Below, one piece after another: positions 45,501-58,215 of a stretch of DNA of 64,000 bases; the stretch's first letter is position 1; each line of letters starts with the position of its first letter. The translations under genes and the position numbers were made by a program. This stretch comes from Prochilodus magdalenae (lineage: Eukaryota > Chordata > Actinopteri > Characiformes > Prochilodontidae): positions 124,001 to 188,000 of the forward strand of contig JAMWET010000915.1 of assembly GCA_024036415.1 (NCBI GenBank), read 5' to 3'. Below the pieces are notes generated by a model that had not been told where the DNA came from, made no database searches, and was given only the letters and a program-made list of their open reading frames with translations.

Positions 45501-47373
45501 TAGGATGTTGCTGAGAATGTGAATAGGGTCATGTTCACATTTCCTGATGTTTTTGCACTTCTGTTACTTGTAATACAATGGTCCTTATTCATCAATGTTC
45601 TGTGAAAAAGAGCTCAGATTTGACCACAAATGATGAATCAGCTTCTTATGCTTTACATGAAGCACACCCTAAGTCAGGTGTTGAGGTAGGGAGCCAATAA
45701 ATGGCCAGCATTCAGCAGCAGTTTTGTTTAGTCAACCACAGATCAAGAATTTTGTCAAGCAGTCCAGGTAGTATTAACTCACATGGACACACCCTTATCA
45801 GATGTGAGCTTGATTGTACAGAAAAGCCAGAGATGAAAGTAACGAATATCAAAACTGTACAGATAATGGAGTTGACCATAACTTTGAAGAATGAGGGCCA
45901 ATGTGATTTTCAGGCTTTGGCCATTTCCTCGAGTGTTTCTGTTGCTTTTTAAATGATGATCCTGAAGCAGGGTCAGATCATGTTTGTTTGCGTTTTAAAT
46001 AGGTACATTTACATGCGGTAATTCCATTCCAGATTAGAGATGTTACTGTCCTTTGTAAATATAGAGGAAATATTTTGAAATAGATTTATATGCTTTATTA
46101 AATATGTTTTGTATGTGTTTTTTATTGTTTGCTATTTGTTTTTAGGGTTGATTATACAGTTTTAATGAGCAATGGATTTAAAACCACTATGTTTGTATTA
46201 AATATGACAATGATAACATTGTTTAGAACTGTGTGTTTGTGTGCTTGTGTGGTGGATGGAGTTTTTGTACAGGGAATAAGGTCGGCGGCTGGTTGAGATA
46301 TACAGCAGTTCAGGAGAGGTTTCTGTTCAATATACTGTCCATCAGAGTGGACATATTGTGAGGGATGATTGTGATACTTTTCACTCTGACTCTCTTTGGA
46401 ACAGAATGACTGACATCAGCTCAGTGCATCATCTCAGGTGACAACAGTGTATTTGAGGGCACTATCTCTGTTTAATATATTGCGGAAAAATGCATACGAC
46501 TGTGTACCAAAAGCTCCGGGTGTCCTCCATAGAATCAGTGTAGCATTATGTGGACATGTCATTATAATGATGAGCTTTAAGCAGGGGAGATTTAATGTAC
46601 AGGTTTACCTGGGCTGAAGCCCAGAGGCCCTGAGTAATTTAGAACGCCTGATTGGCTGATTTTTATTCCCCCTTCACAACATGGGCCTACCCAGGCTGAG
46701 CACAGGCTTATCCAATAGATGTCCCTGTATTATGTCAAACGCTTTCTGCCAAACTCTGCCCTTTATCAGTCCCCTGTTTCTGCAATACAAGTGCTGCAGT
46801 CGGCTAATTCACAGCACTTCAGTATGTCACAGATAGGACCTGTACAGATTGCTGGAAGGGGGGGGTTTAAGGTTTAGGTTTAAGTTTGCAGTGTTCTTTA
46901 AGCCTGCACATCTCACCTGTCTTATCTGGCTAGTATGGAGGGGAGATACCACTGATTGTCCATTCGATCCGATATCAAGATAGACTAAGGCTAATACCCT
47001 GATAGACAGTAAATATAAACCATAACTAATAATATGACATTAAAATTAAACAAACCTTCATAAACCAGAGTCTCTCTGTGCTACTTTTAATAACATTGTT
47101 CAATTCAGTAATAACAAATATCAACTGAGTGTTTGATAATATTCATATGGTCACCTACACTAGTACTGTCAATTTAAAATTTACTCTCTACTACTCTACT
47201 ACTGTGTATTTATTAAATTAAAATCTGAAAAAAAAAATAACAAAGCATGCAGAGAAACAGGTTGACTACAGTTTGCGACTGTAGAACTACAAAGTGCTCC
47301 CATGTGGTCAATGGAGCCGATAAAAAGGATAATGAGTGTGGAAACAAGGAGGTAGTTTTACTGTTATGGCTGA

Positions 47374-47802
47374 TAGTGTTCCACAGTTTCTCATTAGGTT
47401 GAATGTATAACTCACTCTAAATGTAGGTATTGTGGTATATACTGAGTCGTGTTCCACAGTTTCTCATTAGGTTAAATGTATAACTCACTCTAAATGTAGG
47501 TGTTGTGGTATATACTGAGTCTGTTCTACAGTTTCTCATTAGGTTAAATGTATAACTCACTCTAAATGTAGGTATTGTGGTATATACTGAGTCGTGTTCC
47601 ACAGTTTCTCATTAGGTTGAATGTATAACTCTAAATGTAGGTATTGTGGTATATACTGAGTCTGTTCTACAGTTTCTCATTAGGTTGAATGTATAACTCA
47701 CTCTAAATGTAGGTATTGTGGTATATACTGAGTCTGTTCTACAGTTTCTCATTAGGTTGAATGTATAACTCACTCTAAATGTAGGTATTGTGGTATAAAC
47801 TG
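47374..47802. repeat. 72/73-bp minisatellite, six copies
   Basis: The word CAGTTTCTCATTAGGTT occurs at 47384, 47457, 47529, 47602, 47670 and 47742, giving spacings of 73, 72, 73, 68 and 72. Minus-strand open frames with 24-residue repeats are by-products of the 72-bp period. Confidence 0.96.
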
Positions 47803-48254
47803 GCACAGCATGGATCGGAAAGTTGCTCTGTAACATGCTAAATTCTTTAGATTCCTCTTTTTAGAGTCCCGCTGCTCCGTCCATGACATCACGGCCTTCC
47901 TCTGCACTCCCTGGAAGTGTCTGGAAAAAGAGAAGTCCGATGTTTACTTTCAGAAGGGAACACAGTGGAGTTTCACTGCGAGCCATTAGGACAACAGTGG
48001 AGTTTCTGAGTGTTTTCTCTTTTTTCTAGGGCTTTGTGTTATGATAGTGCTGAAAAACAGCACCAGATGGAACTCATTTGTTATATTTTCCCTCTCCAAG
48101 ACACGTCTCGACTGTCTGGCATTCACCCCCTGTTAAACTGAGCCTGCACTGTGTGCGTATTCCTACGGAATGTATCTCCAGTGTGATAAAGTCCTCTTCG
48201 TTTAGCGATCTATCATGATCTGGTCAGAAGTTATGAATAACATACACTGTTTTA

Positions 48255-48470
48255 AAGGGGAATTCCACCCATCTTTCCTAATTTCTGCTAAATTAAATTG
48301 TTAGGATGTAAGCAAAGTCATTCCGAGTGGTTAAATCTGAAATGTCAGAATTTTTCACAGTGGTGGTGATTCACCTCTAAAAGCTCCCTCACAGACACTA
48401 TGTGGAATGGTTATGAATACACTGCCTGATGCCTGAGACACTGTTTCACTGTTTGCATGTTTACATGGTC
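48255..48470 (+). repeat. dispersed repeat family A, copy 5
   Basis: Contains AGGGGAATTCCACCC at the left, then GGATGTAAGCAAAGTCATTC, CACAGTGGTGGTGATTCACC, CTAAAAGCTCCCTCACAG and GGTTATGAATACACTGCCTG. It preserves the left end of the family better than copies 1 and 2. Confidence 0.75.
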
Positions 48471-48539
48471 TTCTGCAGTTCAAAAACAGTTCATTTAATA
48501 CAGAATTAATTACGCTACAGTTAATTCCTCAACGTTACA

Positions 48540-48790
48540 ATGCCCAGTGGCAAGAAGAAGTCAAGTCACGTTAAGTTTATGTATATAGTGCCATTTACAA
48601 CAGATGCTGTTACAAAGCCCTCAGTAAGCAAGCCAAGAGCAACAGTGGCAAGGAGAAACTCCCTCAGAGCAAGAGGAAGAAACCTCGAGAGGAACCAAGA
48701 CTCAAAAAGAAACCCATTCTCCCCATTTTGACACCAGATAGTAAAACGAGCACAAAGACAATATAAGAGGAATAAGAATTTACACCTGTA
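48540..48790 (+). repeat. interspersed repeat with AACTCCCTCAGAGCAAGAGG core
   Basis: Words GTATATAGTGCCATTTACAA, GGCAAGGAGAAACTCCCT and GAGAGGAACCAAGACTCAAA are familiar from an abundant fish repeat. A 63-codon frame (48540-48731) spans it but has no domain. Class not assigned. Confidence 0.55.
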
Positions 48791-49126
48791 TACAGTATGG
48801 TGCAGGACCGAGTCCTATGAGGGTAACAGTAAGAAACAGACCTGAAGGTTTAAATGAGACTCAGTCACTGTATCAGTACAACCAGTGGCCATCATCGTAA
48901 CTAAAGTCGTAACTAAACACGTGAACATCAGGTGCTGCTAGAAGCTTAAGGTGATAATCTATAAGGAAGAATTCAGTGTTTTGTGAGGTAGAGGAAGTAT
49001 GTAGCATCACCGGTTGGGTCAGTGGGATGCAGGGGAGGCTTCCAAATAGCCTAGGACAGCAGAAATCTTCATGGTGGCAGGCAAACAGCAGGCACCCAGT
49101 CAAGGCAGTTGAAGCAGCACCATGAG

Positions 49127-49511
49127 ACTGCACAGGGTGGGCAGTAGTTCCACCACACACCACACAGGATGGGCAGTAGTTCCACCACACACCACACAGG
49201 ATGGGCAGTAGTTCCACCACACACCACACAGGTTGGGCAGTAGTTCCAACCACACACCACACAGGATGGGCAGTAGTTCCACGACACACCACACAGGATG
49301 GGCAGTAGTTCCACGACACACCACACAGGATAGGCAGTAGTTCCACCACACAGGATGGGCAGTAGTTCCACCACACACCATACAGGATGCGCAGTAGTTC
49401 CACCACAGACCACACAGGATGGGCAGTAGTTCCACCACACACCACCCAGGATGGGCAGTAGTTCCACCACACAGGATGGGCAGTAGTTCCACCACACAGG
49501 ATGGGCAGTAT
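49127..49511. repeat. 32-bp minisatellite with 25-bp variants
   Basis: Units contain GATGGGCAGTAGTTCCACCA and CACACCACACAG; several lack the seven bases CACACCA. About a dozen copies. Minus-strand frames rich in VELLPILCG result from it. Confidence 0.95.
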
Positions 49512-50400
49512 CGGAGAAGATTCAGGACCGCTGCTATTCTCCCTAGGAGTGGGCATCCTGTAAGATCAATCCAAGAGCAGGTCTACAGAAGACTCCACAA
49601 CCTGCAGAAACCTTTATTCATGTGTCCACTATCAGAAGCATACTGAACTAGAATGGTGTTCATGAAGGGCACCACAAAGGAGCCTGCTGCTGTCTGAAGG
49701 AAAAAAAAAAAGAACATTGAGGCCCATCTCTGGATTCCCCAAGACCACCTGAATGTTTCACAATGCTTTTATGGACAATTGTACAACACCATGTTTGGAA
49801 GAACACAAACACTGCACACCAACACTAAAACACCTTATCCCAACTGTGAAGCATGATGGAGGGAGCATTATAGTTAAAGGGCTCCATTGTTGGATGCCGT
49901 TACATCAACAGGGAACAGTCAATTTAAAGCTGTATTAAAACATTTTACAGGAGAATGGAAGGGCACCTCAAACTGAAAAGATGTTGGGTGATGCAACAAC
50001 ACAATGGCCCAAAGCACACCAGTAAATCAACCAGAGAACGACTAATATAAAGAAGAGATATGCCAGGCAGAGTCCTGATCTTAACCCAATCGAGACGCTG
50101 TGGCATGACCTGAAGAGGGCTGCGCAAGCAAGGCGTCCCAGAAATGGTAATGAACTGAAACACATTTGCAGGGCCGGATGGTCCTAAACTCCCCTTCAAT
50201 GCTGCACAAATCTTATTTGGAGCTCCAGGAAACCTTTGGCGGTGGAGGTGGTGCTACTAAAGCGGGATTTAAATACAAGGGTTCACCTACCTTACCTAGC
50301 CTGCGCTGTGGATGTTACTCTATGTGCTAAATAAAAGACATAGGCACAATTGTGTGTGTGTAATTAGAGTAATTAGATGGGTTTGTCTGTAACTGTAACC
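49505..50400 (+). mobile_element. decayed Tc1-type transposon, 3' half
   Basis: Translated fragments in shifting frames match a Tc1 transposase C-terminal half: RSGHPVRSI near 49545, GTTKEPAA near 49670, TVKHDGGSIIV near 49840, then DLNPIETLWHDLKRA near 50080-50120, which carries the catalytic glutamate. The non-coding 3' part (ACAAGGGTTCACCTACC and onward) follows. Multiple frameshifts and stops; inactive. It abuts the 32-bp minisatellite. Confidence 0.8.
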
Positions 50401-50536
50401 TAAATAGTACACATATAATAATCAATGAAGTGATCCAGGCAAGGCTGTGTGCTAGTAAGGACATCATTCTCACTAGTTTAACTGACAGTGAAATGCTCAG
50501 CGCTGCCGAATGCTGAATGTGGAGGCTGGAATTATC

Positions 50537-50791
50537 TTACGTTATACATTTTCTGCTGGCCTCTGCTGAAAACCTCTGTCTCCCTTTGGCCATGGGCCTC
50601 TTCTTCAGCTTGGCTTGGCAGGAGGCCAGTGTCAATTCCACGCTTCTCAGAAACACATTCTTTGGTGCTTCAGCCTGTTTCTGGTAGATTAAGATACTGA
50701 ACATGGGAATTAACACGAGACACCATGCCAAAGAGGAGAGCGAGAGAAACATATGAGCAACACAGGCCCCTAAAAACCCATCATTCACCAT
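50537..50791 (-). other. 84-codon open frame of unknown status next to the CpG promoter
   Basis: Encodes one hydrophobic stretch (MFLSLSSLAWCLVLIPMFSI) and a basic C-terminal half (CQAKLKKRPMAKGRQRF). It lies just left of the CpG-rich promoter and points away from it. No family is recognised, and an open frame of this size arises by chance easily. Confidence 0.15.
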
Positions 50792-51060
50792 TAAACTGCA
50801 TTTACAATATTACATTCTATTTTTATTCTTAGATATTATACAAACACAATAAACAGGGTTAGTTTAATAATTGCCTTCATAATAAACTTGTGGTCATCTC
50901 ATGTTGATAAAAAAAAAATCAGTCTGGGCACGTGCTTGCGTCAAAACTAATCGACGGACGGAGGGGGCGTGGTTGGAGTCTCGTTTGCGTCATCATTGCG
51001 AGCCTGGAGCGTGTGGAGTGACGTTAGGTTTGATTCAGTTTATAGAACCGATTCCCTCCT

Positions 51061-51113
51061 ACGGTGTGTGATTCAAAGAGTCGAGCGGGAGTCGTTATAG
51101 GTCCATTTATCAG
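51061..51113 (+). other. possible alternative first-exon end
   Basis: Downstream of the first CpG block the sequence TTTATCAG|gtgggt at 51112/51113 is a fair donor. It could end an alternative non-coding exon. Only splice-site resemblance supports it. Confidence 0.2.
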
Positions 51114-51539
51114 GTGGGTTACAGATGACTGATGCTGCTGATGTTAGGTGCTGTGTTAAGTAAATAAATAAATAAATACTTTCATATGCCGCATCTATCT
51201 AAAAAGTAAGGTTGTAACACAAAATTGGAAGTAACTCAAGAGCAGAGCACTACACTCAGCATCATCTACCAGTTTCAAAGCAAATCCTATTATAAAAACG
51301 CATGCAGAATAAAGATTTCGTTCATAATAACTTTAAATTTCACCGTCGTGATTATTTACAACGTTCAGTTGTGAAAAGACAGCTATTGAAAATGGATTAA
51401 TCTGACGAAAACAAGGCGGAGGTGCTGAAACAAAAGTCATTTTGGTGAATCTGTTCGATCGGTTCACGAAAACGAACCGATACAAAAGAACCGGCTCAAA
51501 TGAAACGATTCGTTGATAGGTTGTTCAACGCTACAGCGG

Positions 51540-51921
51540 GTCGCGCGCTGGCGGTGCTGTGTTGCGGGAAGAGTCGCGAGCAGAGCCTGCGGGATTCTAT
51601 TGCACGCGGCGGGTTTCGGAACGGAGTTTAAAGGAAGATAAAGACAAATCCGAAGTCCCCCGCGAGCCGCACGAGCACAGGACGCGGACTAGGAGCGCGC
51701 GCGGCGAGCAGGGCTAAAGGAATCGCGAGCACAGTCGATTTAGCCAGCACGCGCCGCTTCGGCTAGCGAGCGTTGCCTAGCTACGAGCCCCGGAGAGCGA
51801 GCGCGGGGGACCGCGAGCTCGGCGCGAGATCCACCGCTGCCGTAAACCGCTTTCAGCGCTGAGGAAACTTCGGGGGTAACGACACTGCAGAGGCAGCGGC
51901 TTCATAGAGCGGCATTCTGAG
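51540..51921 (+). other. fbxw7: probable non-coding first exon (fbxw7 5' UTR)
   Basis: GC-rich sequence ending CATTCTGAG at 51921 with donor gtaaca. The 5' boundary is a guess. FBXW7 is the substrate receptor of an SCF ubiquitin ligase that recognises phosphodegrons in cyclin E, MYC and NOTCH. Its alpha isoform is known to have upstream non-coding exons, which fits. No part of its F-box or WD40 region is in the window. Confidence 0.45.
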
Positions 51922-52020
51922 GTAACACCGAACCTGACTGTTAGCTATTATTGCCTGATATTTCACTGCTGTTGGTGATAAGACGGTAAATAGCTGTGCG
52001 GAGGTAACACTGTGAGCCAG

Positions 52021-52162
52021 GCTAATGCTAACGGATAAAGGGCAGCGTATTAGGTTGTAGCTAGCATTAGCTTCGTGGCTAAAGCTAAACCATAAAGAAC
52101 AGTTGTGTAGCTAAGTTAGCGTTAGCTGCGCAGCTAATGCTAACGGATAAAGGGCAGCGTAT
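52021..52162. repeat. 30-bp direct repeat pair, 112 bp apart
   Basis: The segments at 52021-52050 and 52133-52162 are identical (GCTAATGCTAACGGATAAAG then GGCAGCGTAT). Between and after them GCTAGC, GCTAAC and TTAGC words recur. Confidence 0.9.
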
Positions 52163-54189
52163 GACATTTTTGTAGCTAGCGGTGGCTAACTTAGCTGCCT
52201 AGCTGTGCTTGGTAAAGGGCTAATCGGGCTGCTGTACTGTAGCTAGTTTATGTGGAGGTGTTTATGTTGCTGTTTATGATTTAGCGGGACTCGGAGAAGC
52301 AGCCCTCAGCCAGCGTTGATTAAAATCTGTTAGACGTTTAGATGGTGGGATACTGTGGGGGATCAGGGGGATTTTATTAGCTCCAGGTAACAGAAGAGAA
52401 AGTCTAGCTAGCTGGCTATCTTGCTAACTGACCTGATGCACTGAGTTAAAACTTTCCGCTGTATAGATTGTCTATAATGTAGCCAGATTATCTAAAGGCA
52501 GTATGCGCTCTCAGAATATCTCCCGTTTATCTGAAGTAAACAATTTTTCAACCGGACACACAATTCATCTGACCTGCTAGCAGCTAACTTAGCTGGTCCT
52601 CCTCTTTGCCTGATAGCCGTGGACTGGCCGGCTTAGAGCTAAAAGTTTCTAACTGTTATTGCTCTCTTCAAAGTTTACGTTCAGTACGTATGCTTAACTC
52701 ACAAGGTTCACGTTTTATGCTGGGCTATAGGCCAACAGGCAGTGCATCTAGCATTATAAGTCGGATTAAGCGTTTCCTTTCAGAGTTGCTGGGTTAAATG
52801 TTGTGCACTGATCTCTCTGTCTGGCTCAATTGTCAGTATACCTTTCAGATTTTTGGTCCATTAGCGTGTGTTTTAGAGGTTGTTGCGAGTTGATTACCAA
52901 GCAGCCTGGCTTCATAGTTCAGCTGTGTTGCCGCTATGCTACCTGCCTGCATAAACTATTCACTTCAGCTATTTCTGTTCGAGTGTCTGCGCTCTTTGGC
53001 TACTCTGATAAATAGGCATGTGTAGGTGCTTTAGTAGTGTGCCTTGTAGTAATCAGGGCTGTGAAGAGAGTAGCTGAAGTTGGTCTGATGGAGTTGGTGA
53101 AGTACCCGCCCCCTCCCCCAGGCCTTAAGCAGCATGCAGGGCGCCATGGCCTAGCACATGGACCACTGAGCACTTCACCCACACTGAAATGTCCCAAATG
53201 GTCCAGCTGTTTGGAAAGCATAGTAGCATTTTAATGGTCTGTAAAGTTCAGAATTAAATGCAAGCTTAAGTGTTTAAGAATTATGATGTGTTGTACCAAA
53301 CTGACTGTGTTGCAATTTTGGTTGTTTTGAAATGGTTATTGCCTTTTGTCTGCATGTGTTCATTATGTAATTACTGTTGTAAAAAGCCACTGTGTTAGTT
53401 CCTGCCACAGGCTTCTGTCCTTCCAGACTGCCTGAGGTATCCATTAGCACTTTCCAACCAGACGTTGTGGTGCGCTGCAGTGGTACAGTTAGTAATCTGT
53501 GATCATGCATTGGCAGGTGACCTGTTCTGTACCTGACCACCTGTGCTGAATTTAGTCTTTAGCCTTTCCTACCGAGCTTGTTGGTGTTATAATGCAGACC
53601 ACGGATTGGTCAAACACGTTAGTTGCTGAATCGTCATGCAGTGTCACTTCTATTCCTCTGTTCATGCTCTTTCCAAATAACTTTAGCTGGCCTGTGCCTC
53701 TTTACCTAATACCTAATTCGGAGTACAAGCAAAGTCAGCTTGTTGCTTCAGCTGTTTCTGTTTACTGTTAATACTAGAATTACCTGGGAAGTCATGTGAC
53801 CACCACACAAGCTCTCCATTGGATTAGTTTTAGAGCTTGCTTTAGAAACCGTGCCATGCTGTTTCTGACTGACAATCGGAAAAGTGCTGTTTGACTTCTT
53901 TGCTGGGAAAATGTAAGCCTAGTTCCTCACTCAGCAAAGCTTTATGTGTATGTTTATTATTTTTGTTTCAGCTTTAATATGTATTTTTCTTGTTTTATTA
54001 ATTAGACTGGTGGTGGTGTATAATGGAGCTGTATATGTGATGGCGTCAGATAAATGTACTGAGTTCCGAGATTACATTTAAAGGAGCCACACAATTTTGA
54101 AATTTTGTTTTTGATTTAAAGAGCTTCGTAAATGGTTTGAGCATTATTGTAAATCTGCAGCAGATGAGTTAGAAAATGATGCCCTGTAT

Positions 54190-54310
54190 TTAAAGTGAAG
54201 TTCCTAGTTTCCTCATGTATGTGTTAGTGATTTGATGTGAAATGCTCTATTCTACAGAGCTGAAAAGTGCAAAAAGCTTTTTTACAGAAACTTTGTACTA
54301 AGTAGTCACA
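54190..54310 (+). repeat. dispersed repeat family A, copy 6 (partial, diverged)
   Basis: AGTGAAGTTCCTAGTTTCC followed by GATTTGATGTGAAATGCTCT and ATTCTACAGAG resembles the left half of the family. Confidence 0.4.
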
Positions 54311-56924
54311 AATGTTGCTGAATGGTCCTTGAGAGACACTTTTATTTGTTTTTAAATCGAATTTAATGTTTGTTTTCTGTTTTTCTAATTTTCTTTAGTG
54401 CGTTATGTAGCTTTTTTGTGCATGTAAACTGCAAAGTTCACAAGGTACATCCCGCAGGGAGAAAGGCTGCCTGTAGTGGTGGAACTAAATGACTCTGCCA
54501 CTACTGCTTTTAACAGCTTGGTGGTTGACCAGTCGGAGCAGAGTGGGCTCCATGGGAAGGGTGCTTAGAGACACAGTAGCTCTAACATAGTGTTTCAGAC
54601 AGGATGGAAACAGATGTACAGTATAAGAAATTCAAAAAAATTATTATAAAAATGAGTCTGTTTCAGAGAGAGAGAGAGAAAGAGATGCAGGATATTACAG
54701 ACAAAATGTTCCCAAAAGAAATGTATTTGTTGTTAGGAATATACAGCAGATTTTATTCCAGTAAGTGCTAATGCTGGTGACAGCAGCATTGTTTTTGTTT
54801 TTTTAGGGCCACTCTAAACTTATTTCTGATCAGCTAATTGCCATGCTGTATATGATGGGCTATGTGATCGTTGTGACTTTGTTTCATGTGCAGTATTAAT
54901 TACAGCTTCAGTATTTAAACCTAGGCTTGCAGACAAAGTTGTTAACAGTGTTATGAAATGAGGTAAAAGTGGTTCCATTTGTTAGGTTAACTGAAGGAAC
55001 ACTGTTTATGCTAGACTCGATGTGCTGGTCAGACCCCTGAATGTGGGATGAGAAGCCCCCACTACTTGGGGGTAATGAGCAAAACTAGGTGTCTGTGTGC
55101 AGCCTAGCAGAGAAAAATGGGAGGAGCTAATGATGTGGTCATACCCACTCCTAAATGGCTAGACTTCTTTTGAGGAACTTTTAACTCTAGGGTTTGTAAT
55201 TTTTTTTTTTTTGGTCTTTAAGTAGTTGCTGTTTTATGTGTGTGATGAGTATTATATATGTGTGTGGAGATTGGAAAATGCTGTGATTATCCTCCTTTCT
55301 GGGTTGTTGCTGATGTGCGTTAGCAGCTAAGGCTGTAGATTATAGAATTTTGTTGTAAAACGGTGCTTTCAGTTCCCTGGGGTGGTGGTTGTTGTTGTTT
55401 GCGTTTTTTAAAGCCACCCTAAAAGCAGGGCTGAGCTTCAGTGCCTTTCTTTCCTGCCTTTTGAAGCATCTGTTTCCAAACACCTGTCCAGAAGATAAAA
55501 GAGCAGAGTGTGCCACTGTTGTTCCCTTTCGCCTGGTCCATTTTTGCTCCTCTTGTTCTCATGTGTTCAGGCTTCATTGTTGACAGCTGACCTTTCCTAA
55601 TGTAACAGGTTGAGCAAAATGTTATTGTGGTGAACACTGCATGGTAGAGCTGTGTTAATCATCATCATGAAATCAGATGGTAAATGGACATTGCAGAATC
55701 ATTCATACAGTCTTATTGATTAGCATATCTGCGTATGTCATTACTGTGCACAAGTTTGTTTAAACTTAAAACACATAGGAGTCACAATATCTGTGTAATG
55801 ACCATTATACTGTATGTGTTTTGATGTGATACAGTGTTGTTGTCTATTATGAGTATTAAAGTGCAAGTCTGAATTGGCCAGGGTAGCTGATTAGACATCT
55901 TGCTTCCTGGCTGTTCAGTCAATCGTGTGCAGACTCAATCAAATCAAAAGTAAGAATATGTCCCAGAAACAATCACTCTGCTAGCACAGATGCTAAAACT
56001 CTCTCAACCAGAGAGAAAGAGACGCCTGTTGTGCTCTGTTGGGCTCATGGCATCACTGGGGATTGTACTTGCGATCTCTGATGATGGAGCCAACACTTGC
56101 GTAGACAGTTGCACCATTCAGTGCATCCGAAACGCACACAACGCATATGAGATCAGAGCAAAAACTTGGAATTGAGCAATGGTGCCTAACTAAGTCCTTT
56201 TTCTTGTTCATCCCTGTGCCCCTCTCTATGTAATATTAACTAAACTGACCCAGAAAGAGTCCTGAGATTTTTTTTTTCTTCAAGGGTTTTTACTCCTTTA
56301 CTTCCCACTTCTGCCATTTCTCTGTTACATGTTTTAGTTGTGTTCCTTCTGTTTTCTGTGTAGTGTCTTAATTACTTGAGCACTCCTAATTAGTAGATGA
56401 TTAATGTGATTTAAAGACACCCCTAATTCTACCTGCATACCCACTTTATGGACCCGAGCCGTCAAAATTTGCTCCCTTGTTGGCCCCCTTTGTCGCAGTG
56501 TCATGGAAACAGCCTGTGTGTGTCGGCTGGTTGGAGCTCAGAGCTGTGTGAATTATTTAGAACCCTGACACGCGCCGCACATACACACTTCAGTCCCTCT
56601 TTTCATCTGGACAGCTGGTGCGGGTTGATGCCTTTCTCTTTCTCCTGTTTTGTGTGTTTGTGCTCTTTGTGACCTGCAGGTGTAGAGGTGGCTCTACAGG
56701 TGCTCAGCAGTGAAGTTCTCTGCTGACGATAAAGCAATACTTTGGGCAAGCTTCTGTGGCTGATGTGTCAGAACCTCAATCAATAAGTTGTCCATTTAAA
56801 AAAACTTTGTTGGTCAAAATACTGATCTTTACTCATGTCACGTTCTTTAATCACCAAAGTCTTTTTGATATATCTTGCCATTACATGCGTTTTGAATAAT
56901 CCCTTATTGTCTGTGAGTCATTTA

Positions 56925-57585
56925 GTTGCAACAGTGAATCATTAATTTATTGCTACGAATCATTCTCTTAATTTCAATCATTCAGTCTCCTAGGGATTAT
57001 TTACTGTCTGCTTTGATTCACTTAGTATTCGCTAGGAATTGTTTAGTTACAGTTATTGATAACTCTAACTATGAATCATTCTATGTCCGCTATGACTCAT
57101 TCACTAACTGTTATAAATCATTCAAAAACTGTTATGAATCATTCACTTGCTAGCTATAAGTCAGTTACTTACTATGAATCATTTGGTATCATCCACAAAT
57201 CTTTTAGTTACTGTCGGTTGTTTGGTATCTGCTATGAATCATTCTGTATCTGATATGAATTATTAAGTGTTTGCTATGAATCATTCTGTGTCTGTTGTGA
57301 GTCATTCAGTAACTGCTATGAGTTGTTCATTTACTGTGAATCATTTGGTATTTGCTACGAATCATTCAGAAGCTCATGTGAATCTTTCTGTGTCTGCTAC
57401 GAATCATTCAGAAGCTCCTGTGAATCTTTCTGTGTCTGCTGCGAATCATTTAGAAGTTAATGTGTATTTTTCTGTGTCTGCTACGAATCATTTAGAAGCT
57501 CATGTGAATCTTTCTGTGTCTGCTATGAATCATTTAGAAGCTCATGTGAATCTTTCTGTGTCTGCTGTGTCAATGTGTACCTTAC
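56925..57585. repeat. hierarchical tandem repeat (about 21-bp monomer, 42-bp dimer)
   Basis: The left part has many diverged copies of a monomer around CTATGAATCATTCAGT. From 57353 to about 57570 near-identical 42-bp units appear (GAATCATTCAGAAGCTC plus ATGTGAATCTTTCTGTGTCTG), each made of two diverged monomers. The 107-codon frame here (14-residue repeats) is an artefact. Confidence 0.85.
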
Positions 57586-58029
57586 CGTAATACCATCGTT
57601 ATATGTCACCACTGCCGGTATCTTAATGATAGTTATGACTGAAAGGTGTTGGCTGCACCGACAACCTACATATATTAAACTAAAGCATCACTGTGGAGGA
57701 TTAACAGTTATTTATGCATAGAAACAAAGAATATGTGCAGTTGTCTGTATGTTGCTGGACTGGGAATGCGGTGGTGTTAAAGCTGAGTAGCCAAAGATGA
57801 CATTTTCTTCAACCTCACATATGGCTGTACACCTGAATGAATTTTTCAGGGAGAGATGCTTAGCAGGTTCACCACTACTGGTCTTACTCCTACGTGGGAG
57901 GCCTGAGAATGCGGCCACAACAGAAATACTAACAATAAATCCTAACGTGTTTGTAGGTGCGGGGTTTGGTTGCTGCTAGTAAATGGCCAAACCGTGTCGA
58001 CATACCCTTAAGCTATACCTGCTATTTGT

Positions 58030-58215
58030 TTAGGATCTTCTGTGTATCATTCAGTTACTATTAGGTATGCAGTGTCTGCTGTGATTGGTTCAGTTTTGGC
58101 TGCTGAAGATAATTTATTTGCTGCTATGAATCATTCAGTAACGAATGTATGTCCAGTGACACATTTAGAGTCTACTGTGAATCATTCTGTAACAGCTATG
58201 ATGCTGTGTTTTGTA
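58030..58215. repeat. second block of the 21-bp GAATCATT repeat
   Basis: Diverged monomers (CTATGAATCATTCAGTAAC, CTGTGAATCATTCTGTAAC) reappear 450 bp after the main array, so the array was once longer or was interrupted. Confidence 0.6.

Larger units (their letters stand above)
41628..50900. other. tmem154 3' region and intergenic sequence
   Basis: Besides the listed repeats, an acceptor-like CTTTGCAG at 44593-44600 could receive the donor at 41646 and make a spliced 3' UTR. AATAAA hexamers occur at several places (for example about 45007 and 45694) but none can be chosen. A 41-codon stretch after an acceptor-like TTTTTAG at 47869 (SRCSVHDITAFLCTPWKCLE) is not a family I know. Confidence 0.45.
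50930..51925 (+). promoter_or_regulatory. fbxw7: CpG-island promoter, probably of fbxw7
   Basis: Two CpG-dense blocks (50940-51110 and 51530-51880) stand out in an AT-rich window. Visible motifs: a GC box GGGGGCGTGG at 50963 and a CRE-like TGACGTTA at 51019. No TATA box is evident, as is usual for CpG promoters. The assignment to fbxw7 rests on gene order with TMEM154 in human, not on coding sequence. Confidence 0.7.

Noticed and set aside
47869..47990. Acceptor-like site followed by SRCSVHDITAFLCTPWKC as an exon
   Set aside because: No donor with conserved coding around it and no family recognised; mentioned only within the intergenic entry.
48873..49556. 227-codon minus-strand frame rich in Trp, Cys and Pro
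   Set aside because: Follows the 32-bp minisatellite; parallel frames are open in the same place and no family fits.
57267..57590. 107-codon frame with NHSEAHVNLSVSA repeats
   Set aside because: A 42-bp tandem repeat, divisible by three; no other sign of coding.
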